Under the pieces are notes generated by a model. The model made no database searches. It was not told the DNA's origin and worked only from the letters and a program-made list of their open reading frames with translations. Positions 28,048 to 36,189 of a stretch of DNA of 52,557 bases are shown piece after piece. The stretch spans positions 1 to 52,557 of the forward strand of contig NZ_JASCOZ010000010.1 in the NCBI RefSeq assembly GCF_029960115.1, written 5' to 3'. A program made the translations under genes and the position numbers. The stretch is from Stenotrophomonas sp. PS02289. GTDB lineage: Bacteria > Pseudomonadota > Gammaproteobacteria > Xanthomonadales > Xanthomonadaceae. The number at the start of each line of letters is the position of its first letter. Within the stretch, counting starts at the first letter, position 1.

Positions 28048-29940
28048 ATGGCTTTCGACCAAACAACAAGAAACCGCCTGCAGCGCTTCGTCAACGACGC
28101 GCGCCGGGTGCTGGAGGAGGAGTTCACTCGCCAGCTCCAGAACGACTATGGCATGGACCCCGACGCGGGCACTGTGGCGGAGCTGGCCAGCCTGCGCCAC
28201 ATCAACGACGCCCAGCGAGAAACCGCTCGTATCCTGCGAGATACCCTGGCGCACTACACCGCCAGCGGCGACATGAATGCCACCCAGGGTCTGGATCGCA
28301 TCGTGCGCGAGCAGGCCTTCACCGTGCTCAACCGCCTGGCCGCCCTACGCATGGCCGAAGCACGCGGCCTGCTGGTCGAATCGGCCGGCAACGGCTTCCA
28401 GGCCAAGGGCTTTCAGCTCTATGCGCGACTGGCCGGCACCGGCCTGGGTGAAACCGGCGATGCCTACCGTGTGTACCTGTTCAGTGTGTTTGATGAACTC
28501 GCGCAAGACCTGCCGGGCCTGTTCGACCGCTACTCACCGCAGGGCCGCCTGTTCCCGCGCGAGGCGGCACTGCTGCAAGTGCTGAACCTGATCAACGATG
28601 CCGACATCGCCCCACTGTGGAGCGAGGACGAAACCATCGGCTGGATCTACCAGTACTTCAACTCCAAAGAAGAGCGCAAAGCCATGCGCGATGCCAGCCA
28701 GGCGCCGCGCAACAGCCGCGAATTGGCCGTGCGCAACCAGTTCTTTACTCCGCGCTACGTGGTGGAGTTTCTGGTGGACAACACGCTCGGGCGCCTTTGG
28801 TTCAACGCCACGGGCGGGGCCACCGGCCTGCGCGATCGCTGCCAATACTTGCTGGTGAAACCGGACGAGACGCCACAAGCCGCCACCAAGCTGCGTGACC
28901 CGCGCACCCTCAAGCTGCTGGACCCGGCCTGCGGCTCCATGCACTTTGGTCTGTATGCCTTCGATCTATTCGCTGAGATTTACCGCGAGGCATGGTCCTG
29001 GGAACAGCAGCACGGCCCGGGCTCGCTCGATGTCTTGACTCAGCCACAGGCAGCGCTCAAGCCACTGTGCCAGACCTACGAAGACGAGGCGGCCTTTCTG
29101 CGCGACGTGCCGCGTCTGATCATCGAACACAACATCTATGGCGTGGACATCGATCCGCGCGCTGCGCAGATCGCATCTCTGGCACTGTGGCTGCGAGCGC
29201 AGCGTGCTTGGCACGATGCCGGTGTGAAGGCCAAAGACCGCCCGCCGATTGGGCGAGGCCATGTAGTTGCCGCCATTGCGCCGCCGGCAGAGCGTGAGCT
29301 GCGCCAGCAGTTTGCCGCCAACCTCGATCAGCGCGATGCCGAGCTGTTCGAGAAGACCCTGCATTTGCTTAAGGGCCTGCCTGAGATGGGCGTGCTACTC
29401 CAAGTCGAGCGCGAGTTGCCGCACTTGATTCGCCAGGTCTATGTGGGCAAAGGCACCGGCCTGTTTGCCCAACAGGAGCAAGAGAGCTGGCAGCAGGCGG
29501 AGGCTCGTCTGCGTACGGCGCTCACTGAATTCGCCCAGGCAGCCAAGTCGACGTATCAGGGGCGCCTGTTTGCTCAGGATGCCCTGCAAGGATTGCGGCT
29601 CATCGATCTGTGCCGTGAAGTGTTCGATGTGGTGGTGATGAATCCGCCCTTTGGCGCGCTTAGTCTTGGCGTGAAAGATGGTCTATCGAAAAGTTATCCA
29701 AACTCAAAAAACGACTTGCTAGCGATTTTCGTTGAGCGTGGTCTAGAGCTGCTCCGCCCATGTGGGCGGGTTGGTGCGATTACTTCTCGGACATGCTTCT
29801 TTCTCTCCGATTTCAAAAAGTGGCGAGAAAATGTAGTGCTGGGTCTATCCACTCCCGATGCCTTTGCTGATCTCGGTGTTGGCGTCATGGATGATGCGGC
29901 CGTTGAGGCGGCAGCCTATGTCTTGGAGAAAACGGCATGA
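28048..29940 (+). CDS. pglX: PglX (BrxX), N-terminal half: adenine DNA methyltransferase domain
   Basis: 630 aa. PglX modifies host DNA at a non-palindromic adenine site so that BREX can tell self from phage. This part holds the SAM-binding motif I LLDPACGSMHFGLYAFD (~residues 291-307; the PglX form with M after GS) and the catalytic NPPF motif at ~532 (VVVMNPPFGA). It stops at TGA 29938-29940 in the middle of what is normally one ~1200-aa protein. The next reading frame continues the family sequence from ATG 29937. Adding one A to the AAAA at 29929-29932 would join both. Whether ribosomes restart, slip, or the gene is off is unknown. Confidence 0.9.
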   Translation: MAFDQTTRNRLQRFVNDARRVLEEEFTRQLQNDYGMDPDAGTVAELASLRHINDAQRETARILRDTLAHYTASGDMNATQGLDRIVREQAFTVLNRLAALRMAEARGLLVESAGNGFQAKGFQLYARLAGTGLGETGDAYRVYLFSVFDELAQDLPGLFDRYSPQGRLFPREAALLQVLNLINDADIAPLWSEDETIGWIYQYFNSKEERKAMRDASQAPRNSRELAVRNQFFTPRYVVEFLVDNTLGRLWFNATGGATGLRDRCQYLLVKPDETPQAATKLRDPRTLKLLDPACGSMHFGLYAFDLFAEIYREAWSWEQQHGPGSLDVLTQPQAALKPLCQTYEDEAAFLRDVPRLIIEHNIYGVDIDPRAAQIASLALWLRAQRAWHDAGVKAKDRPPIGRGHVVAAIAPPAERELRQQFAANLDQRDAELFEKTLHLLKGLPEMGVLLQVERELPHLIRQVYVGKGTGLFAQQEQESWQQAEARLRTALTEFAQAAKSTYQGRLFAQDALQGLRLIDLCREVFDVVVMNPPFGALSLGVKDGLSKSYPNSKNDLLAIFVERGLELLRPCGRVGAITSRTCFFLSDFKKWRENVVLGLSTPDAFADLGVGVMDDAAVEAAAYVLEKTA

Positions 29941-31862
29941 CGATATTTTTGCGCTTGATGAAGGAGAGCGACAAGCAAAGTGCAATGGTTTCGGCCATTA
30001 GCGCAAGTCGTGCTGGTTTATCCGATGATCGTGTTTTTCACGCCGATCCTATTGATTTCAAGATTATTCCAGGTGCTCCATTTTCTTATTGGGTTAATCA
30101 ATCGATACGTTCGGCGTTTATAAAACACACTCGGTTTGAGTCGGAGGGGCGAACAGCAAAACAGGGGCTGGCGACTGCTGACGACAATCGATTCCTCCGT
30201 GTTTGGTGGGAGGTAATGCCGAGTGCCACCGATTGGTATTGCTTCGCCAAGGGAGGCGCACATTCTCAGCACTATGCTGACGTATATCTGATGGTCAACT
30301 GGACCAGCGATGGCGCAGAGATCAAGAACAACCTGAATGAAAAGGGCGGAATTCGCTCGAATGTTTGGATGTTGAAAGACACCGCGCCTAAATTTTTCTT
30401 CCGTCCTGGGTTAACGTGGCCACTTCGAACCAATGGATTGAGTTTCAGGGTAATACCGTCCCAATGCATTTTCGGTCATAAGGGGCCTGTGGGATTCTCA
30501 AGCTCTGATGATGAATTGTCTCTGTTGGGGTTGTCTGCTGTACTGAACTCAAAGCCGTTTGGCTACTTGGTTTCTCTGCAATTGGCACGAACTGAGCTAG
30601 CTCAATCTTATGAAGTTGGCTTGATTCAACAGACGCCAGTTCCAGAATTAAATTCGAGTCAGCAAGCCGATCTGGCTGTCTTAGCCCACCGCGCGTGGTC
30701 GCTCAAGCGCTCGCTGGATAGCATTGAAGAAACCTCTCACGCCTTCGCGCTGCCTGCTGCGCTGCGTGCTTGTCTGGGGGATTACGATCCACCCGCCATC
30801 AATGTGGAGCTGGTACGCATCCAGGCTGAGATCGACGCCATCGCCTTCGACCTCTACGGCTTTTCAGATGCCGACCGCGCTGCCGTGCAGGGCGACCAGG
30901 GTGCGGTGAATGAGGGCGATGCAGAAGTCAGCGCGGACGACGAAGGTGATGATGAGGACGATGCCCCACCCATAGATCAAACGGCAGGCCTGCTGAGTTG
31001 GGCCGTGGGCGTGGCCTTCGGTCGATTCGATTGGCGCCTTGCCACCAACGAACGCGCAGCACCTGCCGAGCCCGCCCCCTTCGACCCGTTACCAGCCAAG
31101 AGCCCCGGCATGCTCCCGGACGGTGCCGCTCCCTTCCACGCGCATGCGGGCATCCTGGTGGACGACCAAGGTCATCCCCACGATCTCGCGCGCCTGACTG
31201 AGGAGGTTCTTGCTCGTGTCGATGCGCCCGTCCCGGAGGATGTGCGCCGCTGGCAGCAGCGGGACTTCTTCGCTTTTCACCTGCAACGCTATTCCAAGAG
31301 CCGCCGCAAAGCGCCCATCTACTGGCCGATGAGCACGACCTCCGGCCACTACACGCTGTGGGTCTATTACCCCAGTCTTACCAGCCAGACGCTGTACACG
31401 GCGATCAATGACTTCGTTGAGCCCAAGCTCAAGCAAGTCGGCGACGATGTGACGGCGCTGCGTAACAAGGGTTCGGCCCGCACGCGTGACGACGATAAGC
31501 AATTCGAAACTCTGCATGATTTCGAGAAGGAGCTGATCGAGCTGCGCGACACCCTGCTCAAGCTGGCGCCCACCTACAAGCCCAACCACGACGATGGCGT
31601 GCAGATCAGCGCCGCACCGCTGTGGCCACTGTTCCGCCATAAGCCCTGGCAAAAGCTATTGAAAGACACCTGGGCCAAGCTGGAAAAAGGCGATTACGAC
31701 TGGGCGCACCTGGCCATGAACTACTGGCCCGAGCGCGTTCGCGAGAAGTGCAAGACCGACAAGTCGCTCGCCATCGCCCATGCTCTGGAGGATTTATACA
31801 TCGGGCCCGAGGCAGCGCCGAAGAAGACGCGCGGCAGAAAGAAGGCCGGAGGCGATGAATGA
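29937..31862 (+). CDS. pglX: PglX (BrxX), C-terminal half: target-recognition region
   Basis: 641 aa, in the -1 frame relative to the N-terminal half and overlapping it by ATGA. It starts MTIFLRLMKESDKQSAM, typical of the sequence that follows the methyltransferase core in intact PglX, so this is the distal half rather than an independent protein. The first ~240 residues (to about 30660) are encoded by AT-richer DNA and probably form the variable target-recognition domain. An acidic linker (EVSADDEGDDEDDAPP) follows at ~320-345, then the conserved C-terminal PglX region. It ends with a basic KKTRGRKKAGG tail and overlaps the next start by 4 bp. Confidence 0.85.
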   Translation: MTIFLRLMKESDKQSAMVSAISASRAGLSDDRVFHADPIDFKIIPGAPFSYWVNQSIRSAFIKHTRFESEGRTAKQGLATADDNRFLRVWWEVMPSATDWYCFAKGGAHSQHYADVYLMVNWTSDGAEIKNNLNEKGGIRSNVWMLKDTAPKFFFRPGLTWPLRTNGLSFRVIPSQCIFGHKGPVGFSSSDDELSLLGLSAVLNSKPFGYLVSLQLARTELAQSYEVGLIQQTPVPELNSSQQADLAVLAHRAWSLKRSLDSIEETSHAFALPAALRACLGDYDPPAINVELVRIQAEIDAIAFDLYGFSDADRAAVQGDQGAVNEGDAEVSADDEGDDEDDAPPIDQTAGLLSWAVGVAFGRFDWRLATNERAAPAEPAPFDPLPAKSPGMLPDGAAPFHAHAGILVDDQGHPHDLARLTEEVLARVDAPVPEDVRRWQQRDFFAFHLQRYSKSRRKAPIYWPMSTTSGHYTLWVYYPSLTSQTLYTAINDFVEPKLKQVGDDVTALRNKGSARTRDDDKQFETLHDFEKELIELRDTLLKLAPTYKPNHDDGVQISAAPLWPLFRHKPWQKLLKDTWAKLEKGDYDWAHLAMNYWPERVREKCKTDKSLAIAHALEDLYIGPEAAPKKTRGRKKAGGDE

Positions 31863-33667
31863 TCCAGGACGTCAAAGCACTTCCGGTCAGCTTCTACTTC
31901 AGCCCCGATGGGACAACGTCGTTCTTCATTCCCAAGTACCAGCGCGAGTATGTATGGGGCGGCAAGAACTGGGACGCGCTGTTCAATGACCTGGAGGAGT
32001 CGCCCAGTGGGCACTTTCTGGGCTCCATCATCTGTGTGAACACCCAGCAAGATGGGATGGCCGGTGGCCGTCTGGAGCTGATCGACGGTCAGCAGCGGTT
32101 CACCACCATCAGCCTGTTGTTCTGTGCGTTCTACGACAAGCTGAATGCCATTCCGAATCCGGATCGCCGTTTGCTGGTGGAGCTGGACAATCTGGAAAGC
32201 CGCATCTTCGTCCGCGCCTCTGGCCAGTGGCGTCTGGAACCCAGCGAGCAAGCACAGAACAAGACCGATTTCCAAAAGGTGCTGAGCGATCTGTTCCCCA
32301 AGCAGGTGAAAGCGCCGAAGGGCTTGAGCAATTTCGGCAACCGCCGCATTGCACGCGCCTACCGCTATTTCTGCGAGCGACTGGAAGGGCTGAGCCAGGA
32401 CAGCGTATTGGCCCTGCTGGAAAAGCTCAAAGCGGCCATGCTGGTCAAGATCGAGGTGCGCAGCCATTCCGATGCCTTCATGTTGTTCGAGTCGATCAAT
32501 AACCGGGGCATCCCGCTCTCGGCCATCGACATCATCAAGAACAACCTGTTGGCCGAGTTGGACAAGCGCCCGGACTATGGCATTGACCGGGCGTTTGACG
32601 AGTGGAAAGACCTGATCGACCTGTTGCCCGACCCGGCGGTTCAGGAGCGCTTCCTGCGCCAGCTTTACAACATGTTCAAGTACCTCAAGCGGGTCGAGGT
32701 CAAAGGCTGCACTCGCGCCACGCGCTCGAACCTGATCACCATCTACGACACCCTGCTGCGCAAGCGACCGGTCTGGCTGTTCGGTGCGCTTCAGGCCAAG
32801 GGCAAAACCTACTCGGCGCTGCTCAATCCCATGGTTGCACGCGCGGAATGGGGCGACGCTGCCGCAGCGGCCTTGCAAGACCTGCAGCGCCTAGGAGCCG
32901 CGCCGGCTTACGCATTCTTGTTGTGGGCCAGCCAGGTCGCGCAGAGCCAGAAGTGGAATGAGGGCGACGCATTGAGCCGCTTGGCCGCTTTGCTCACCAA
33001 GTGGTTCTTCTGGCGCAACCTCACCGATATGCCGCCGACCCGTGAACTCGACCCGATGTTCATGGATCTGGTTGGCCACCTGCTGACGCAGATTCGCAGT
33101 GGCGAGATCACGGCGCTGGACGGCTTCATCCAGCAGAGCAGTAATTGGTTGCTGGGACGGGCAGCCCCACAAGATGTTTGCGAGTCGCGCCTCAAGGGCG
33201 ATGTGTACCTGGAGAATTACGACGCCACGCGGTTCATGCTCTGCAAGCTGGAAGAGACACACCAAACCCGTGAAAACAAACGCGACCTGTGGGTGCATGA
33301 CGCCAATGAACGCCCCGTTTTTACCGTCGAACACATCCTGCCGAAGACCGAAAACTTGGGGCCGGGCTGGGTGACGATGCTCGAAGGGAACCAGAAAGGC
33401 ACTGCGGCTGCCATTCGCGAGCGCTGTGCGCACCAGATCGGCAACCTGACCCTGAGTGGCTACAACTCCAAGCTCGGTACGATGGAATTCTTGAAGAAGC
33501 GCGATCGCAAGAACGACCAAGGCGACTTCATTGGCTATCGCAACGGCTTGTACCTGAATGCCGACTTGGCCAGCCGAGATGATTGGAACGAGGCCGCCAT
33601 TACGGCGCGAACAGACAAGATGCTCAAGGAGGTGATGTCCATCCTGAGCCTGCGGGGTGACAAATGA
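31859..33667 (+). CDS. brxU: GmrSD/BrxU-type DUF262-HNH endonuclease in BREX
   Basis: A 602-aa fused GmrS-GmrD type protein. The N-terminal DUF262 domain (ParB-like fold NTPase) shows PKYQREYVWGGKNWDALF and LELIDGQQRFTTISLLF at ~70-90. The C-terminal DUF1524 HNH nuclease shows VEHILPK and HQIGNLTLSGYNSKLG. Such type IV enzymes cut DNA with modified (for example glucosylated hydroxymethyl) cytosines. BrxU of the E. fergusonii BREX locus also sits between pglX and pglZ, which supports the name. It starts by ATGA overlap with pglX and ends by ATGA overlap with pglZ, so it is translationally embedded in the operon. Confidence 0.85.
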   Translation: MIQDVKALPVSFYFSPDGTTSFFIPKYQREYVWGGKNWDALFNDLEESPSGHFLGSIICVNTQQDGMAGGRLELIDGQQRFTTISLLFCAFYDKLNAIPNPDRRLLVELDNLESRIFVRASGQWRLEPSEQAQNKTDFQKVLSDLFPKQVKAPKGLSNFGNRRIARAYRYFCERLEGLSQDSVLALLEKLKAAMLVKIEVRSHSDAFMLFESINNRGIPLSAIDIIKNNLLAELDKRPDYGIDRAFDEWKDLIDLLPDPAVQERFLRQLYNMFKYLKRVEVKGCTRATRSNLITIYDTLLRKRPVWLFGALQAKGKTYSALLNPMVARAEWGDAAAAALQDLQRLGAAPAYAFLLWASQVAQSQKWNEGDALSRLAALLTKWFFWRNLTDMPPTRELDPMFMDLVGHLLTQIRSGEITALDGFIQQSSNWLLGRAAPQDVCESRLKGDVYLENYDATRFMLCKLEETHQTRENKRDLWVHDANERPVFTVEHILPKTENLGPGWVTMLEGNQKGTAAAIRERCAHQIGNLTLSGYNSKLGTMEFLKKRDRKNDQGDFIGYRNGLYLNADLASRDDWNEAAITARTDKMLKEVMSILSLRGDK

Positions 33668-36189
33668 CGATTGCAGAATTCATTCGAGAAAGCGTACTGC
33701 GGCCGCGTCTGAAGCAAGCTGGCGCCTTGGTGGTGTATGACGCCGATAAGCGCTACCGCGAGCTGTGTTTCGACTTGGCGGCTGACAAGGTGCGGGTGGT
33801 AGATGCGTCTGAAAGCAGCATCGAAAGCCGCGAGGCTGCGCTGCTGGCGCTGCGCGATGTAGGACAGCCCAAGGCGCCCTTGGAAGGTGTGTTGATCTAT
33901 GTTCCCTCCAAGCGGCCAGAGACAGACGAGCAAAAGCAAGCTGATCCATTCGCGCTGTACGCAGAATGCGGCGCGGTGTTCCCGCAAGACGATGGCGACG
34001 AGTACCTGAGCCTGTGCCTGCGTGCTAAGCCAGATTACGCGACAGAAATTCGAAGCCTATTTGTGCGCGAACCACGACCGCAGTATGCGGTGATTGACGC
34101 CATTGGCGGCGGTGTGAGTTGGCCCCAGTTGCGAGCCACTCTGCGGGTGGAGTCCGGCCGCGAGATTCTGGCCGCATTGCTGGCCCCGAGTACCAGCCAA
34201 GCCGAAGCGCTCAAGGGGCAGGAAGGTTGGGTGCAAGAGGCGCGGGATTTCCTCCGCGCTACCTTGGGCTTGAGCGTGAAGACCCGCGGCAAGACCTGGT
34301 CTGCCCTGGCGGACGAACTGTGGCGCTATGTGCTGTTCAGTGAATTCGTGTTCGATTTGCCAGTGGCACTGCCAGACACACTGAAAGGTGTGCCGCACGC
34401 ACCGATGGAAGCCAGACCCATCGTCGAGGATGTGTGCGACCGTCTGCGCAGCGACCCGAAGTCACGCGCGATATACATCGAGCGCGCCGAGACCACCGAG
34501 GCGGAGCTCAACCTGACCGATCTGTGCGGTGCGATTGAAGACCTGGGCGAGCGCGACACGTTCCCCTTCGAAGAGCGGACCTTCCTACGCACCGCGATCA
34601 AGGGCATTGTCAGCGGCGACACCGATGCCACGCGCCGCGTGCTGACTCGCCATAAGAGCTCGGTATGGCTCGGCAAGGGCGAAAGCCAGGCCCAGTGGGA
34701 GTTGGTGCGGTCTGGTTTGAGCCTGGTTGAGGCCTGCGACGATTTTGAGCGCCAGCTACCGGAACACGCCCGCTCGCAAGCGGAGCTGATTGACTTCTAC
34801 TTGAGTAGCCTGCGTGAAGTAGATCGTCTGCAGCGCGAGTTTGAGCAAGCGGCGGGTGACTTCCTTGACCCACATGGCTTGATGCATGAAGTGATCAGCC
34901 AAGCACGGGCGCGCTATCGCCGGTTGGCAGAGAAGGTTCAGGGCGTGTTTGTGAAGCACGTTGAGTCCGCCGGTTGGCCACCCACTGGGCGCCTGGCCAA
35001 TGCCGATGCCTTTGATTGGCTGGTAGCTGATCGACTCAAGGAAAGCGGACGCAAAGTGGCCTACCTGATGGTGGACGCCCTGCGTTACGAGTTGGGCGTG
35101 GCCCTCGAAAAGCTGCTGGCGGAAGACGGTCCCGTCGAGTTGCAAGCGGCCTACGCACAGCTGCCGACCATCACCCTAGTGGGCATGGCGAGCTTGCTGC
35201 CGGGCGCTCGCACGGGTTTGACCCTGGCGCTGGAGAACGACTCACTCCTGCCCAAGCTGGCGGGGGCGCCGGTGGGCAACGTCCCGCAGCGCATGAATGT
35301 GCTGGCCAAGCGGTATGGAGATCGCTTCGCGGAAATGCCGCTGAACGACTTTGTTCGCGGTAAGCCAAAGATTGCCGAAACCGTCGACCTGCTGGTGCTG
35401 CGCTCCACGGAAATCGACAGCCAACTGGAAAGCAACCCGGAAACGACGCTGGGCCTGATCCCTGGCACGCTGAAGCTGATCCGCGTGGCACTGCATAAGC
35501 TGCGTGGCATGGGCTTCAAAGAGGCGGTCATCGTCACCGACCACGGCTTTTTCCTGAACGCGCAAGCAGAAGCTGGCGATGTGTGCGTGAAACCACAAGG
35601 GAAATGGCCGGTGAATGCCCATGACCGCATGATGCTCGGCGATGGCACGGCGGATGGTCATAGCTTGGTTGTCAGCGCAGAGAAGGTCGGCATTCGCGGT
35701 GACTTCTCCCAAGTGGCGCTGCCGCGCAGTATGGCGCCCTATCGCTCAGGGCACCTGTATTTCCACGGCGGCGCATCCCTGGCTGAGGCGGTGGTGCCGG
35801 TGCTGGTAGCGCGGCTGGACACCGCTGCCCATGCGGAACTGCGCAAGGTGGTAGTGGAGCTGAGCTACAAGAACGGCGCCAAACGAATAACTACGCGATT
35901 GCCGGTCATCGAAGTGATACTGGTGGCCGACGATATGTTCTCGCAGGACATGAGCGTGGAGATCTTGCTGGAAGCGCAGGACAGCAATGGCAATGTGGTA
36001 GGAGAGCCGCGCCCAGGCGGCGATGTGAACCCCGCCACCAGAACCGTGACCCTGATGCCAGGTCAGCGCAAGCAGATTGCGTTGCGCATGGATGATGAGT
36101 TTAGAGGCAAGTTCAAGGTCGTGGCGCTGAACCCCACAACCCTGGCGGCCTACAGCAATCTAGCGCTTGAAACCGACTATACGGAATGA
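33664..36189 (+). CDS. pglZ: PglZ: alkaline-phosphatase-fold BREX protein
   Basis: 841 aa. The PglZ domain of the alkaline phosphatase superfamily is recognisable from the metal-site region VAYLMVDALRYELGVAL (~residues 462-478), the substrate-site stretch AQLPTITLVGMASLLPG and the distal VIVTDHGFFLN motif. The N-terminal ~450 residues are PglZ-specific and a beta-rich C-terminal domain follows ~720. PglZ is one of the two proteins that define BREX and may be a nuclease or phosphodiesterase. Start and stop both overlap neighbours by 4 bp (ATGA). Confidence 0.95.
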   Translation: MTIAEFIRESVLRPRLKQAGALVVYDADKRYRELCFDLAADKVRVVDASESSIESREAALLALRDVGQPKAPLEGVLIYVPSKRPETDEQKQADPFALYAECGAVFPQDDGDEYLSLCLRAKPDYATEIRSLFVREPRPQYAVIDAIGGGVSWPQLRATLRVESGREILAALLAPSTSQAEALKGQEGWVQEARDFLRATLGLSVKTRGKTWSALADELWRYVLFSEFVFDLPVALPDTLKGVPHAPMEARPIVEDVCDRLRSDPKSRAIYIERAETTEAELNLTDLCGAIEDLGERDTFPFEERTFLRTAIKGIVSGDTDATRRVLTRHKSSVWLGKGESQAQWELVRSGLSLVEACDDFERQLPEHARSQAELIDFYLSSLREVDRLQREFEQAAGDFLDPHGLMHEVISQARARYRRLAEKVQGVFVKHVESAGWPPTGRLANADAFDWLVADRLKESGRKVAYLMVDALRYELGVALEKLLAEDGPVELQAAYAQLPTITLVGMASLLPGARTGLTLALENDSLLPKLAGAPVGNVPQRMNVLAKRYGDRFAEMPLNDFVRGKPKIAETVDLLVLRSTEIDSQLESNPETTLGLIPGTLKLIRVALHKLRGMGFKEAVIVTDHGFFLNAQAEAGDVCVKPQGKWPVNAHDRMMLGDGTADGHSLVVSAEKVGIRGDFSQVALPRSMAPYRSGHLYFHGGASLAEAVVPVLVARLDTAAHAELRKVVVELSYKNGAKRITTRLPVIEVILVADDMFSQDMSVEILLEAQDSNGNVVGEPRPGGDVNPATRTVTLMPGQRKQIALRMDDEFRGKFKVVALNPTTLAAYSNLALETDYTE

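Noticed and set aside
29929-29939. Programmed -1 frameshift signal in pglX
   Set aside because: No canonical X-XXY-YYZ heptamer lies at the junction, and a -1 slip of the AAA codon would re-pair on GAA. A one-base deletion or restart at ATG 29937 explains the data more simply, though slippage is not excluded.
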